Below, in pieces: positions 8,652 through 17,724 of a stretch of 64,000 bases of DNA. Positions within the stretch are counted from its first letter, which is position 1; each line of letters starts with the position of its first letter. The notes under the pieces were generated by a model. The model was not told the DNA's origin. It did no database searches and saw only the letters and a program-made list of their open reading frames with translations. This stretch comes from Colwellia psychrerythraea (GTDB taxonomy: Bacteria > Pseudomonadota > Gammaproteobacteria > Enterobacterales > Alteromonadaceae), in contig NZ_JQED01000007.1 of NCBI RefSeq assembly GCF_000764225.1, positions 1 to 64,000 of the forward strand, given 5' to 3'. The translations under genes and the position numbers were made by a program.

Positions 8652-10520
8652 TTAGTGTGTTTCAGTATCAACCGTTTCGGGTTCTGTTAACGCTAGCTTT
8701 AAGCTAACTTCATCAAAATCTTCACTAGGCTGGCGTACAAAACCAGCACGTTCGAAGACTTTTAACATAGAGCCATTATCTCGTCGTACGCAGGCGACTA
8801 AACTCTCAAGTTTACGAATTTTAGCGATGGCGATCATTTCACCCAATAAGGTACTTGCCATGCCACGGCCACGTAAACTTTCTTTAATGACAAAGGCCAC
8901 TTCACCGCTATTAATACTCTCAATGTAATAATATCGAGCAACCGCTTGTATTGATTCACCTAATGAATTCTTCTTGGTAAAGCACAAAGCAAGATCTGTG
9001 TGTTGATTTACACTGACCAAGTTACAAGATTTTTCACGTGTCATCTGCGTAATATGGTGGTTGTAACGCATGATTAAGGTTTCTTTATTATGAGAATAGA
9101 AAAACTCTTGTAATTTACGTTCATCAGCCGGCGACAATGCTCTTAAGGTGTAATTAATATCGGCAAAATTAAAACGCTTCATTTCGATTGTGCCTAATTC
9201 AGGCACCGAACTTGGCGAGCTTTCTTGATATTCTGGTACCCAATAATGTTTACGAACATCGCTGAGCAACTGGTCTCTAAATTTAGGGTGTGCAATACGA
9301 ATTAACTCAAGTGCACGTTCACGAATACTTTTCCCTTGTAATGAAGCGATACCAAACTCAGTAACAACAAAGGCAACATGACCCCGGGAGGTAACTACAC
9401 CACCACCTTCTGTTATATGGGCAACTATGCGAGATGTTTTACCATCTTTAGTGGTAGAAGGTAGCGCGATAATTGCCTTACCGCCTTTACTTAAAGAAGC
9501 ACCACGAACGAAATCTACTTGTCCGCCAATACCACTATAAAATTGGTAGCCAATAGAGTCTGAAACCACTTGTCCGGTTAAGTCGACTTCGATAGCGCTG
9601 TTGATCGATACCATATTGTCATTTTTAGCAATTTTAACGGGGGAGTTAACATGCTCGGAGGGGTAGAATTCAATATGCGGGTTACCATCAACAAAGTCAT
9701 AGAGTTTTTGACTGCCAATACAGAAGGTTACAACGGCTTTACCCTTGTGGTATGTTTTTCTACGGTTATTAATAACCCCTTTTAACATAAGATCAATCAC
9801 GCCATCTGAGATCATCTCACTGTGAATCCCCAAATCTTTATGATTACCTAAATAAGTTAATACTGCTTCAGGGATCTTACCGATACCAATCTGTAGAGTT
9901 GCACCATTGTCAATCAACATGGAGACGTATTGACCAATTTGTTCCGTACGACGATCCATAACAGGAGCAATAATTTGTGGTAAATCCTGTTCGGCATTTA
10001 TCCAGCTATGTATTTGATTTACATGGACAAAGCTATGTCCATTAGTGCGTGGCATTTTAGGGTTTATTTGGGCTATTACATATTTGGCTGCTTTTACGGC
10101 TGCAGAAACGATGTCAACACTCACCCCTAATGAACAATAACCGTATTCATCAGGAGGGCTGACCATAATCAGTGCCACATCAAGCGGTAAGCTGTTTTCG
10201 TTAAATAAGCGGGGTACATCAGAAATAAAGCAAGGGGTGTAATCGCCTCTACCTTCGGCGATAGCCTCTCGAATGTTTTTACCGCCAATGAACAAGCTGT
10301 TTACTTTAAATAAGTCTTTATGCTCAGCTTTAGCCCAAACATTCTCAGATAAAGTTAAAATATGAACGGTTTCGATATCATGTAGCCCATGGCTATTGGC
10401 TATCAAATCATCAATTAGGGCGTTAGGTACTGCGGCATTTGAACCGATAAAAATGCGATTACCTGATTGTAAGTAATCACCCCATGTGACACTATCACGT
10501 TGCTCGTCTTGTGCTGTCAT
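8652..10520 (-). CDS. Acetyl-CoA hydrolase/transferase fused to a GNAT acetyltransferase
   Basis: A 622-aa two-domain protein. Residues about 10-430 form a class I CoA-transferase / acetyl-CoA hydrolase. LGIHSEMISDGVIDL holds the likely catalytic Glu, and the GIGGQVDFVRGA motif is typical of the 4-hydroxybutyrate CoA-transferase branch. Residues about 465-610 form a GNAT domain with the acetyl-CoA loop RGRGMASTLL. The start at 10520 has a strong ribosome-binding site (AAGGAAA). The 38 residues upstream in frame derive from a repeat element and should not be annotated as protein. Its downstream partner is an HDAC-family deacetylase. Confidence 0.9.
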   Translation of the reverse strand: MTAQDEQRDSVTWGDYLQSGNRIFIGSNAAVPNALIDDLIANSHGLHDIETVHILTLSENVWAKAEHKDLFKVNSLFIGGKNIREAIAEGRGDYTPCFISDVPRLFNENSLPLDVALIMVSPPDEYGYCSLGVSVDIVSAAVKAAKYVIAQINPKMPRTNGHSFVHVNQIHSWINAEQDLPQIIAPVMDRRTEQIGQYVSMLIDNGATLQIGIGKIPEAVLTYLGNHKDLGIHSEMISDGVIDLMLKGVINNRRKTYHKGKAVVTFCIGSQKLYDFVDGNPHIEFYPSEHVNSPVKIAKNDNMVSINSAIEVDLTGQVVSDSIGYQFYSGIGGQVDFVRGASLSKGGKAIIALPSTTKDGKTSRIVAHITEGGGVVTSRGHVAFVVTEFGIASLQGKSIRERALELIRIAHPKFRDQLLSDVRKHYWVPEYQESSPSSVPELGTIEMKRFNFADINYTLRALSPADERKLQEFFYSHNKETLIMRYNHHITQMTREKSCNLVSVNQHTDLALCFTKKNSLGESIQAVARYYYIESINSGEVAFVIKESLRGRGMASTLLGEMIAIAKIRKLESLVACVRRDNGSMLKVFERAGFVRQPSEDFDEVSLKLALTEPETVDTETH

Positions 10521-10542
10521 GAAATTTCCTTGACTAATAATG

Positions 10543-10701
10543 ATACCAATACCCTTAAATTGTTGCCCATTTGTGCTGGTTAAAATATGCCATGGCGGCG
10601 TTACTCTCAATCTCAATAGCCGGCTATTGGTCAATCAAGCGCCAACCCTTGAATTATTTTTCCTGCGCACAACAAGATCAAAAAACTAATGGCATTGGTA
10701 T
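10543..10701. repeat. MITE-like element with ATACCAAT ends
   Basis: The ends are inverted copies: ATACCAATACC at 10543 and, on the other strand, ATACCAATGCC reading in from 10701. The inside has no gene. The left end lies only 22 nt before the start codon of the CoA-hydrolase/GNAT gene, so the promoter of that operon may lie within or beyond the element. I recall similar dispersed repeats in Colwellia and relatives, but copy number cannot be judged from one window. Confidence 0.55.
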
Positions 10702-11010
10702 TACTTGTTATGTACTAGATATGTACTAGGTATATATTCAGTATGCTCTCATAAATAAGCCATTTATTGATCACTGTCAATTGGACGTTTGTTATATAGA
10801 TATTTATCGAAATTTATGCAGCTATTGAGCTATTTCATCTGCATGATGGGGTTGATATTTTTTGCGGTTCGCTCTAGCGGCTTTTCAATTGAAAGTTTTT
10901 ACTAATCAACATTCAACACTGGGAAATAAATACGTTATAATTGTGCGTTTAACGTGGGTTTAGATTGTCTTACTGTAATCTACTGATATTTTATAAAGGG
11001 TTTAGCTTAA

Positions 11011-11646
11011 GTGTCGACAGAGAAGATTTTTATTATTGGTTTACCGAGAACGGCAACCACCAGTGTGTGTTTAGCAATGTTAGAGCAAGGTTTTAAAACA
11101 GCTCATAATGCTTATACTCAAGATTCATTTTCTCAAGCACAAGTGTTAGCAGATACGCCCATATTTTGTGATTACCAAACACTTGATAAAGACTTCCCCA
11201 ATAGTCAGTTTATCCATTTAACGCGTGCCCCAGAACTTTGGCTTCCTTCAATTAAGCAGCTACTACAACGCATGATAGTCAACTTAAAGCGTACTGACGG
11301 AGGTTTTAACCCTCATATAAAACGTTGTTATAGTGAAACTTTCTCTCCATTAACGGAAGATAATATCAACAGTGATGAATTTTTATTGGATTGTTACACT
11401 CGTCATCAACAAGGGATTGCAGAACATTTTAAAAACAGACCTCAAGACCTGCTTACCATTGATGTAAGTGACGAAGAGAGTTACTTCGCTATGTTATCTT
11501 TTCTTAATATTGATAAAGAAAAAGCACGGGATGGTGGATTTAAACAAATAAATATTGGCGGTAAGGTGAGAGCCTGGCAGCACCTTAATAACCCGCTAAA
11601 AGTCGAATCTACCAATAAAGGCCGCATTGATAAGGTGCTTTATTAA
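11011..11646 (+). CDS. Sulfotransferase-family P-loop protein
   Basis: A 211-aa protein that begins with the sulfotransferase 5'-phosphosulfate-binding loop (IFIIGLPRTATTS, residues 6-18). The 3'-phosphate region is suggested by FIHLTRAPELWLPSI (about 66-80). The family transfers sulfate from PAPS to an acceptor, but the acceptor is not evident. It starts at GTG with AAAGGG 10 nt upstream. It is shorter than typical sulfotransferases (250-300 aa). No PAPS synthesis gene is nearby. A general P-loop role cannot be excluded. Confidence 0.75.
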   Translation: MSTEKIFIIGLPRTATTSVCLAMLEQGFKTAHNAYTQDSFSQAQVLADTPIFCDYQTLDKDFPNSQFIHLTRAPELWLPSIKQLLQRMIVNLKRTDGGFNPHIKRCYSETFSPLTEDNINSDEFLLDCYTRHQQGIAEHFKNRPQDLLTIDVSDEESYFAMLSFLNIDKEKARDGGFKQINIGGKVRAWQHLNNPLKVESTNKGRIDKVLY

Positions 11647-11766
11647 TATCAATAAGTAGATACGAGAAAGTATTCATCAATCGGGGTATGGCTTAACTAT
11701 TGTAGAGTGAAAAGTTCACAGGTAAAATCATGCCAATTTCGTCAATAAATTTCATTAAATAAATAT

Positions 11767-11810
11767 ATATCCGTTCCACTTGAAGATGCATCTTCAAGTG
11801 GAACGGATAT
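11767..11810. repeat. 44-nt perfect palindrome
   Basis: Each 22-nt arm starts ATATCCGTTCCACTTGAAG and the two meet at 11788/11789 with no loop. The core CACTTGAAGATGC resembles the terminal repeat of the element at 17436-17701 (CTACTTGAAGATGC). It ends 20 nt before the miaE start codon. Confidence 0.85.
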
Positions 11811-11830
11811 AGCCTTAGAGAGTAGTAATT

Positions 11831-12403
11831 ATGTTTGAATTGAAACACCACACAGGTCAAGACTGGGTTGATGCCGTTATGGCTGATTTTAACCGTTTTT
11901 TACAAGACCATGCGGCAGCGGAAAAAAAAGCCTCTGGTATGGCAATGGCAATGTTATCTCATTATCCCGATAAAGCTAAACTTGTTCGTGCTATGACTGA
12001 CTTGGCTATTGAGGAACTCATTCATTTCAAGCAAGTTTTAAAATTACTTATCGCTCGTGATGTTACCTTAGGCCAAGATAAAAAAGACCCTTATATAACT
12101 CAAATTCGTGCTTTATTTCGTAATGGCACGAGCTTTTTTTTAATGGATAGATTGCTAGTTGCAGCTGTTATCGAAGCTCGCGGTTATGAAAAGTTCTGGT
12201 TGGTTTCACAAGCATTGCCGGAAGGGAAAGACAAAGATCTTTATGTTGCGATCGCTAAATCAGAAGAAAAACATAAAAACTTATTTGTTGAGCTTGCTTA
12301 CGAGTATTTTGACAAAACGGAAGTTGACCAACGCTTAGAAGAGATATTAATTGCAGAGGCAGAAATATGTGCAGGTCTTCCTATTCGTGCGGTACTTCAC
12401 TAG
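11831..12403 (+). CDS. miaE: tRNA-(ms2io6A)-hydroxylase
   Basis: A 190-aa ferritin-fold diiron enzyme that hydroxylates 2-methylthio-N6-isopentenyl-adenosine at position 37 of tRNAs reading UNN codons. Metal ligands are visible in EELIHF (about residues 60-65), IEARGYEKF (about 114-122) and SEEKHKNLF (about 143-151). Length and end-to-end pattern fit MiaE. It is oxygen-dependent and found in only some gammaproteobacteria. It stands alone, with a 44-nt palindrome just upstream and a hairpin downstream. Confidence 0.95.
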   Translation: MFELKHHTGQDWVDAVMADFNRFLQDHAAAEKKASGMAMAMLSHYPDKAKLVRAMTDLAIEELIHFKQVLKLLIARDVTLGQDKKDPYITQIRALFRNGTSFFLMDRLLVAAVIEARGYEKFWLVSQALPEGKDKDLYVAIAKSEEKHKNLFVELAYEYFDKTEVDQRLEEILIAEAEICAGLPIRAVLH

Positions 12404-12445
12404 CAACTATTTCCTTTAGTCGTTAATTAGATTATTAATCTATCG

Positions 12446-12496
12446 AAAGCGCTCATTGACTCAAATCGAACATGTGAACAATGAGTGCTTTATTCT
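12446..12496 (+). terminator. Hairpin after miaE
   Basis: AAAGCGCTCATTG (12446-12458) pairs with CAATGAGTGCTTT (12479-12491), 13 bp with one G-U pair and a 20-nt loop, followed by a T-rich but interrupted tail. It is a probable terminator. The remaining sequence to 12768 has only a weak 75-codon hydrophobic frame. Confidence 0.6.
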
Positions 12497-12768
12497 TCTA
12501 TTTTTGACCTATGGCTATTAAGCTAGGTTATTTTATTTACTTCTTGAGTTACTTTTTAAGTAATTTAACTAATAGACCTCTGTATTCCCGTTATTTTGGT
12601 CAATATAACCAGATAATTGTATTTCTACCAGGTACACTCTGCTTAGCTTTTTCAACCTATTGTTTTTTATGGCTAATATATTTGGCATTGTCATTGCTTA
12701 TTTACTTGCTACAGTGTTACTCACGTGTAAATAAGTAATCGAATATTTATTAAAGCAAGGAAAGTAAA

Positions 12769-13434
12769 ATGACAGTTACTTTAAAAGACAGACCGATTGA
12801 AACAGTTCGCAGTGAAGTGATTGACCAATTGATCATGAACTATAGTCACGGTGAATTATCTTATGAGGCTTTTGAGCGTCGTTTAGACCAAGCCATGGAG
12901 TTGGCTAACCATCAAGGTTTAGTCGATTTAACCACTGATTTGCCTTTAGTTGTCGATAAAGCTTTTGTTGAAAATAAAAAGCAAGATTTAGCGCCAAACT
13001 ATGTGGCAGGTGACACAGAAGAGCTAGACTATATGGTTAATATTTTTAGTGGCAGTACTCGTGGAGGTGTTTGGAAAGTTGCTAAAGAAACCCGCTATTT
13101 AAGTATTTTCAGTGGCACCGATATTGATTTTACTGACGCTCAATTTAGCCAAGAGGTAGTACGCATAAAAATGTTCAGCTTGTTTAGTGGCGACACTATT
13201 TATGTGCCTGAAAATGTCAATGTAGTGTCAAAAGCGTTCTGCATATTTGGTGGTATTGATAATATAGCGCCGAGTCAATCAAGGTCTTCAGGCGCTAATC
13301 AAAGTAGTTTCAATAAGCCTACGATTATAATTGAAGGGCTCTGTATTTTCAGTGGCCTTAGTATTAAAGTGAAACGAAGTATGAAAGAGCGCTTTGTTGA
13401 ACTAGCGGACAGCTTGAAAAATATCTTCTCTTAA
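12769..13434 (+). CDS. DUF1707/LiaF-like domain protein
   Basis: A 221-aa soluble protein. The N-terminal 60 residues (VRSEVIDQLIMNYSHGELSY..FERRLDQA) match the DUF1707 pattern, a short helical domain common at the start of regulatory or membrane-stress proteins. Residues 85-205 consist of repeated IFSG/LFSG/IFGG strands, the signature of the LiaF C-terminal (cell-wall-active antibiotic response) domain. LiaF normally restrains a LiaRS two-component system, but no such pair adjoins. GCAAGGAAAG before the ATG is a good ribosome-binding site. The role is probably envelope stress, by inference. Confidence 0.82.
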   Translation: MTVTLKDRPIETVRSEVIDQLIMNYSHGELSYEAFERRLDQAMELANHQGLVDLTTDLPLVVDKAFVENKKQDLAPNYVAGDTEELDYMVNIFSGSTRGGVWKVAKETRYLSIFSGTDIDFTDAQFSQEVVRIKMFSLFSGDTIYVPENVNVVSKAFCIFGGIDNIAPSQSRSSGANQSSFNKPTIIIEGLCIFSGLSIKVKRSMKERFVELADSLKNIFS

Positions 13435-13509
13435 TTAATGTATCGCCTATCTCGTGTTCAAACATAAGACAGACCTGTATTGAATAGGCGCTACTTCTGG
13501 TAGGGCCTT

Positions 13510-14028
13510 TTACATTTTTGCTAACATAGTGCTGACTTTAATGGCGGTATTTAAATTTCTACCTGAAGCGGGTTGTTCTAGACAAGCTTCTATATTAGCG
13601 ACAAGTTTAGAGCGGCCAATACCATTAGGGGCATGTAAATAAAGCACCTTGTCTTTCACAAAGTAGACTTCTGTTTCATCGAGATATTTAGTCATTTTTT
13701 CTTGGTTTAACTCAATGTTATTGTGACAAAAATAAAAGTGTACAAACTTACCCTCGAACGTTTTATAGGGGTTATTTGCCATAACCGTACAAAAGTCAGC
13801 TGCAGTCAAAATGAAAAGTTCAGGCGAAAAGCCAAAATTGTCTAATACTATTTTATCAATAATATTTGCTGGATGAGTTGAGCTTTTTAAAACGACATTA
13901 CCACTTTGAATATAAAAAGATACCTCCTTTAATGCCGCTTCTTCTAACAGGGGAACAAGTGCTTTCATCGGTAATAAGTTGTTACCCCCGACATTTATAC
14001 CTCTAAAAAATATTATATATTTTTCCAT
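13510..14028 (-). CDS. DUF1697 family protein
   Basis: A 172-aa protein with the hallmark N-terminus of DUF1697 (YIIFFRGINVGGNNLLPMKAL) and the conserved YIQSGNVVLKS segment at about residues 38-48. The end GRNLNTAIKVSTMLAKM also matches the family (R.NWNTV..L..M). No biochemical function is established to my knowledge. It is convergent with the LiaF-like gene and appears monocistronic. Confidence 0.9.
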   Translation of the reverse strand: MEKYIIFFRGINVGGNNLLPMKALVPLLEEAALKEVSFYIQSGNVVLKSSTHPANIIDKIVLDNFGFSPELFILTAADFCTVMANNPYKTFEGKFVHFYFCHNNIELNQEKMTKYLDETEVYFVKDKVLYLHAPNGIGRSKLVANIEACLEQPASGRNLNTAIKVSTMLAKM

Positions 14029-14294
14029 AATTGAACCTTTAGCGTATATGAATGCTTTTTAGTATGAGCAATCTTAGATGTGAATGTAACCTACAGTATT
14101 TGCGCTTTTAATTTATCTTAAAGTAATTAACATTCAAATCGTTAAATGAAGTTTATGTTTTATCTTATAAATAGTGTTAATGAGTATTCATTTTTATCGG
14201 GTAAGCTCAGCCAACTTTGAAGCTGAGTTTGGTCACTTAAAACAGATCGAAGTGTCGTTACAATGACAGTGTAAATCAAGGGGCTTAAATTGAT
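14029..14294. other. Intergenic stretch at the left edge of the G+C-richer island
   Basis: It contains the divergent upstream region of the DUF1697 gene and no recognisable gene. AAGCTCAGCC and GGCTGAGTTT-like segments near 14205-14230 can pair weakly. The transposase remnant starts at its right end. Confidence 0.4.
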
Positions 14295-14441
14295 ATGTTT
14301 GATTATTTAGAATGCTTCTATAATAAAGGGAGGCTCTATAGTTACCAAAGGTATAAAAGCCCGTCAGGCTTTGATGCTGAAAGTTACATTCTAATCACGT
14401 CATCTCAAGTATTGAAGGTATGTAGTTTTGTTGCTGTTTAA
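14295..14441 (+). pseudogene. Remnant of an IS3-family transposase (C-terminal end)
   Basis: The frame reads MFDYLECFYNKGRLYSYQRY, then KSPSGFDAES. This matches the last part of the IS3-type integrase-fold transposase, where a Y/F-I-E-x-F-Y-N..R.H...GY.SP..FE motif is typical. The catalytic DDE residues lie upstream in the intact protein and are missing here. The last 17 codons have no family likeness. It lies at the left flank of the kinase/exonuclease gene cluster and suggests past mobile-element activity there. Confidence 0.7.
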
Positions 14442-14502
14442 TCAAATATTTATTATAGGGGATTTTCTTTACCGTTAATTATTGGATGTCCATGGGGGGA
14501 TT

Positions 14503-14703
14503 ATGTTAAAAGGCATGACATCACAACGCCTGATTGCTCTATCGATGACAGGCATAGTTTTTCTGAATTTCCCACTACTTTCGTTATGGGATAAGGCTAT
14601 ATATGTTCTTGGATGGCCAATTTTGCCATTTGGATTATTTCTGCTCTGGGGAATCTTAATTGCAGCTCTTGCCTGGGTAATGGAAAAGCGGAATACAAAC
14701 TAA
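14503..14703 (+). CDS. Small membrane protein, probable partner of the SLC5-type kinase
   Basis: A 66-aa protein with two predicted membrane helices (LIALSMTGIVFLNFPLLSLW; GWPILPFGLFLLWGILIAAL) and a short charged tail. The pattern (W.P..PF..F..WG......W..E) resembles the small subunits that accompany sodium/solute symporters (YhdT, DUF3311 and DUF4212 types) and the small CbrX protein before CbrA. The family is not certain. ATG 14503 follows GGGGGGA closely. ATG 14515 is an alternative. Its stop TAA overlaps the ATG of the kinase gene by one base (TAATG), implying translational coupling. Confidence 0.75.
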   Translation: MLKGMTSQRLIALSMTGIVFLNFPLLSLWDKAIYVLGWPILPFGLFLLWGILIAALAWVMEKRNTN

Positions 14704-17417
14704 TGCTTTCTCCATCTCTGGTCATAACTGTATCCTTTACCTATCTATTTATGCTGTTTGCTGTTGCCTATTTGGGTGATAAACGTGCAGAAACTGGGCA
14801 ATCTATCATTGCCAGCCCGTGGGTATATGCCCTGTCCATGGCCGTATACTGCACCGCATGGACTTACTTCGGTAGTGTGGGGCGTGCCGCCAGCGCCGGC
14901 GTATGGTTTCTGCCCATTTACCTCGGGCCTATGTTATCGATGATTCTAGCTTGGCTTGTGGTGCGAAAGATGATCCGTATTGCGAAAACCTACCGCATTA
15001 CCTCCATCGCCGATTTCATTGCTAGTCGCTATGGCAAGAGCCCCTCTCTGGCTGGATTGGTAACAATAATTACAGTGGTTGGTATCGTTCCTTATATTGC
15101 CTTGCAGCTGAAAGCCATTTCCAGCGGTTATGAAGTGATGACCACTCCTGTGGGGGGCATTGCCACACCACCGTCAGCCTGGTGGTCTGATGGAACTTTA
15201 TATATGGCACTGATACTTGCGGGGTTCACTATCATATTCGGTACCAGGCATCTGGATAGTAGTGAGCGACATGAAGGTATGGTGGCAGCCATTGCTTTTG
15301 AATCAGTTGTCAAGCTGGTGGCTTTTCTCGCGGTAGGTATCTATGTGACTTATGGTATTTTTGACGGCATGTCAGACATATTTTCCCAGGCATCAGCAAT
15401 AGCAGAAATCAAGGCGCTACTGACATTTGACCAGGGGCACTCTTATGGCTACACCCAATGGTTTGCTCTGACACTACTGGCCATGCTGTCGGTTATCTTT
15501 CTACCCCGTCAATTCCAAATTATGGTGGTGGAAAATGTTGACGAGCAGCACTTAAAGCGAGCTGTCTGGGTGTTCCCACTATATTTATTACTGATCAATA
15601 TTTTTGTCTTACCTATTGCGTTAGGGGGACTGCTTTATTTTGGCAATGCCCCCGTTAATGCTGAGACCTTTGTACTTTCTCTGCCTCTAGCACAGGGCCA
15701 GAACTTGTTGGCTTTATTTGTTTTCGTTGGCGGGCTATCGGCTGTGACCGGTATGGTGATTGTCGAAGTCATAGCGATATCAACCATGGTGTGCAATGAC
15801 CTAGTCATGCCGGTGTTATTGCGCACCACACGATTTGGTGAACGCTCCGGCGGCGACTTGACCAGGTTACTACTTCTTATTCGCCGTATTGCCATTATCG
15901 GCATCTTGCTTTTGGGCTACCTATATTTTCATTTAGCCGGCGAAGCCTATGCTCTTGTTAGTATCGGCCTGATCAGTTTTGCTGCGGTCGCACAATTCTC
16001 TCCCGCTATATTGGGCGGCATGTACTGGAAAGGCGGAACTCGTGACGGTGCACTCACGGGGCTTTTACTGGGTTTTTTGATGTGGACTTATACGTTAATG
16101 TTACCTTCACTCGCTAAATCAGGTTGGATATCGGCAGATTTTCTTAATCAGGGGCTATTTGGCATTGAATGGCTTAAGCCAGAACAATTTCTGGGGCTGG
16201 CAGGTCTTGATAATCTAACCCACTCACTGTTTTGGAGTCTTTTTGTTAATATTGCCGCATACGTAGTGGTATCACTATGGAAACGGCCTACAGCTCATGA
16301 AACCAGCCAGGCTTTGTTGTTTGTAGATGTTTTCCAGCGTACCCAATTATCCAATCCTGTCTTTTGGCAAGGCCAAGCAAAAGTAACTGACTTGTTACAC
16401 CTAACTGGACGTTTTATGGGGGAAACAAAGGCACAGCGGCTGTTCACCGACTATGCTCAGAAAGTAGGTGCTTATGATATAGGAAAAATCCCCGAAGACG
16501 CAGCACTAGTGCAGTTTGTTGAAACCCATCTGACCGGCGCCATTGGTAGTGTCTCTGCACGCATTATGGTGGCTTCAGTGGTGGAAGAAGAAGCCCTAGA
16601 ACTGGATGACGTTATGCGCATCCTAGAGGAAGCCTCACAGTTACGAGCCTACTCTGAAGCACTGGAAGAAAAGTCGCGCTCGTTGGAGCAGGCCACCAAG
16701 GAACTGCAAGCAGCTAATGAACAGCTTAAAAGTTTAGATAGATTGAAGGACAACTTTATGTCATCTGTGACCCACGAATTACGTACTCCGCTGACTTCCA
16801 TTCGCGCAATGACAGAGTTAATGCTGGATGACCCCAGCATGGAGGAACAACAGCGCTTGGCGTTTCTCAGCATTGTGGTGTCAGAATCGGAACGACTTAG
16901 CAGACTGGTAAACCAGGTATTGGATATGGCAAAGATAGAAGCAGGACATGCCGAATGGCACAATAGTGATGTAGATATATTGGAACTAGTAACACAGTCA
17001 GTCCACTCTATCTCAGGTATCTATAAGGAACATGGTGCCATATTGGAAGTCCATGCTCAAAAGGGTGTGCCATTGATCCGCGCCGATGCTGATCGCTTGA
17101 CCCAGGTGCTATTAAATCTGCTATCAAACGCTGTCAAATTTGTGCCCGAAGAAAATGGCAGGGTTGAAGTTTATATACGAGATGCAACCGAAGGCATCAC
17201 AGTTGAAGTGATTGACAACGGGGTAGGGATCGCAGCGGAAAAACAGGCGTTGGTATTTGAAAAATTTCGGCAGATAGAAGGTGAAACAGATCGCCAGCCA
17301 GGTACTGGTCTTGGCTTGCCGATTAGTCGTCAAATTGTGGAACATTTTGGCGGGCGCATGTGGTTACAGTCAAAAATAGGCGAAGGCGCCTGCTTTGGCT
17401 TTTTCTTACCTAGGTAA
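14703..17417 (+). CDS. SLC5-type sodium/solute symporter fused to histidine kinase
   Basis: A 904-aa sensor. Residues 1-530 form a transporter-like part of about 13 helices (YCTAWTYFGSVGRAASAG is typical of the SLC5 family). Residues 545-650 resemble the STAC linker, and a coiled coil (about 648-680) follows. The DHp domain has THELRTPLTSIRAM with phospho-acceptor His691. The HATPase domain has LLSNAVKF (N box), DNGVGI (G1) and GTGLGLPIS (G2). The architecture matches CbrA and CrbS, which sense nutrients (histidine, acetate), but it lacks a PAS domain. G+C is visibly higher than in flanking genes (37 of 60 bases at 14881-14940, against 26 of 60 at 12841-12900). The downstream regulator is its likely partner. 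Confidence 0.93.
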   Translation: MLSPSLVITVSFTYLFMLFAVAYLGDKRAETGQSIIASPWVYALSMAVYCTAWTYFGSVGRAASAGVWFLPIYLGPMLSMILAWLVVRKMIRIAKTYRITSIADFIASRYGKSPSLAGLVTIITVVGIVPYIALQLKAISSGYEVMTTPVGGIATPPSAWWSDGTLYMALILAGFTIIFGTRHLDSSERHEGMVAAIAFESVVKLVAFLAVGIYVTYGIFDGMSDIFSQASAIAEIKALLTFDQGHSYGYTQWFALTLLAMLSVIFLPRQFQIMVVENVDEQHLKRAVWVFPLYLLLINIFVLPIALGGLLYFGNAPVNAETFVLSLPLAQGQNLLALFVFVGGLSAVTGMVIVEVIAISTMVCNDLVMPVLLRTTRFGERSGGDLTRLLLLIRRIAIIGILLLGYLYFHLAGEAYALVSIGLISFAAVAQFSPAILGGMYWKGGTRDGALTGLLLGFLMWTYTLMLPSLAKSGWISADFLNQGLFGIEWLKPEQFLGLAGLDNLTHSLFWSLFVNIAAYVVVSLWKRPTAHETSQALLFVDVFQRTQLSNPVFWQGQAKVTDLLHLTGRFMGETKAQRLFTDYAQKVGAYDIGKIPEDAALVQFVETHLTGAIGSVSARIMVASVVEEEALELDDVMRILEEASQLRAYSEALEEKSRSLEQATKELQAANEQLKSLDRLKDNFMSSVTHELRTPLTSIRAMTELMLDDPSMEEQQRLAFLSIVVSESERLSRLVNQVLDMAKIEAGHAEWHNSDVDILELVTQSVHSISGIYKEHGAILEVHAQKGVPLIRADADRLTQVLLNLLSNAVKFVPEENGRVEVYIRDATEGITVEVIDNGVGIAAEKQALVFEKFRQIEGETDRQPGTGLGLPISRQIVEHFGGRMWLQSKIGEGACFGFFLPR

Positions 17418-17435
17418 AGGACAGTTTGGGCAATA

Positions 17436-17701
17436 TATACCCAAGCTACTTGAAGATGCGTGTTCAGGACGTTTGAGGAACTCATGATCAAGGCGACTCT
17501 TTTTATTAAGGGTTATTCCCTGATAAAAGGAGTCAACGAAGAACATGGTTTGCTCAACCGTCCCCGTAGGGCTGGTTTATAAACGCTTTAGGCTGCGTTA
17601 TTGATTTCGACAATAGAATAACTATTCTCTTCAATCAATGCCTTGGCTAAAGGCATTTATAATTCCAGCTGATCCCTGAATTTTCAAGTAGTTTGGGTAT
17701 A
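17436..17701. repeat. MITE-like element between kinase and regulator genes
   Basis: Inverted ends are visible: TATACCCAAGCTACTTGAAG at 17436 and, reading inwards from 17701, TATACCCAAACTACTTGAAA. The element is 266 bp with no gene inside. It starts 18 nt after the kinase stop codon and ends 9 nt before the ribosome-binding site of the regulator gene. I recall repeats with such ends in Colwellia and Shewanella relatives, but have not checked. It may affect read-through between the two genes. Confidence 0.7.
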
Positions 17702-17724
17702 CCATAATGATAGGAGTTCCAAAA

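Noticed and set aside
10521..10634. N-terminal extension of the CoA-hydrolase/GNAT protein
   Set aside because: The extension mostly lies inside the MITE-like element, and a strong ribosome-binding site marks the start at 10520.
12511..12738. 75-codon hydrophobic frame after miaE
   Set aside because: No ribosome-binding site. The hydrophobic content follows from T-rich DNA, and it starts just after the miaE hairpin. It could still be a small membrane protein, but support is weak.
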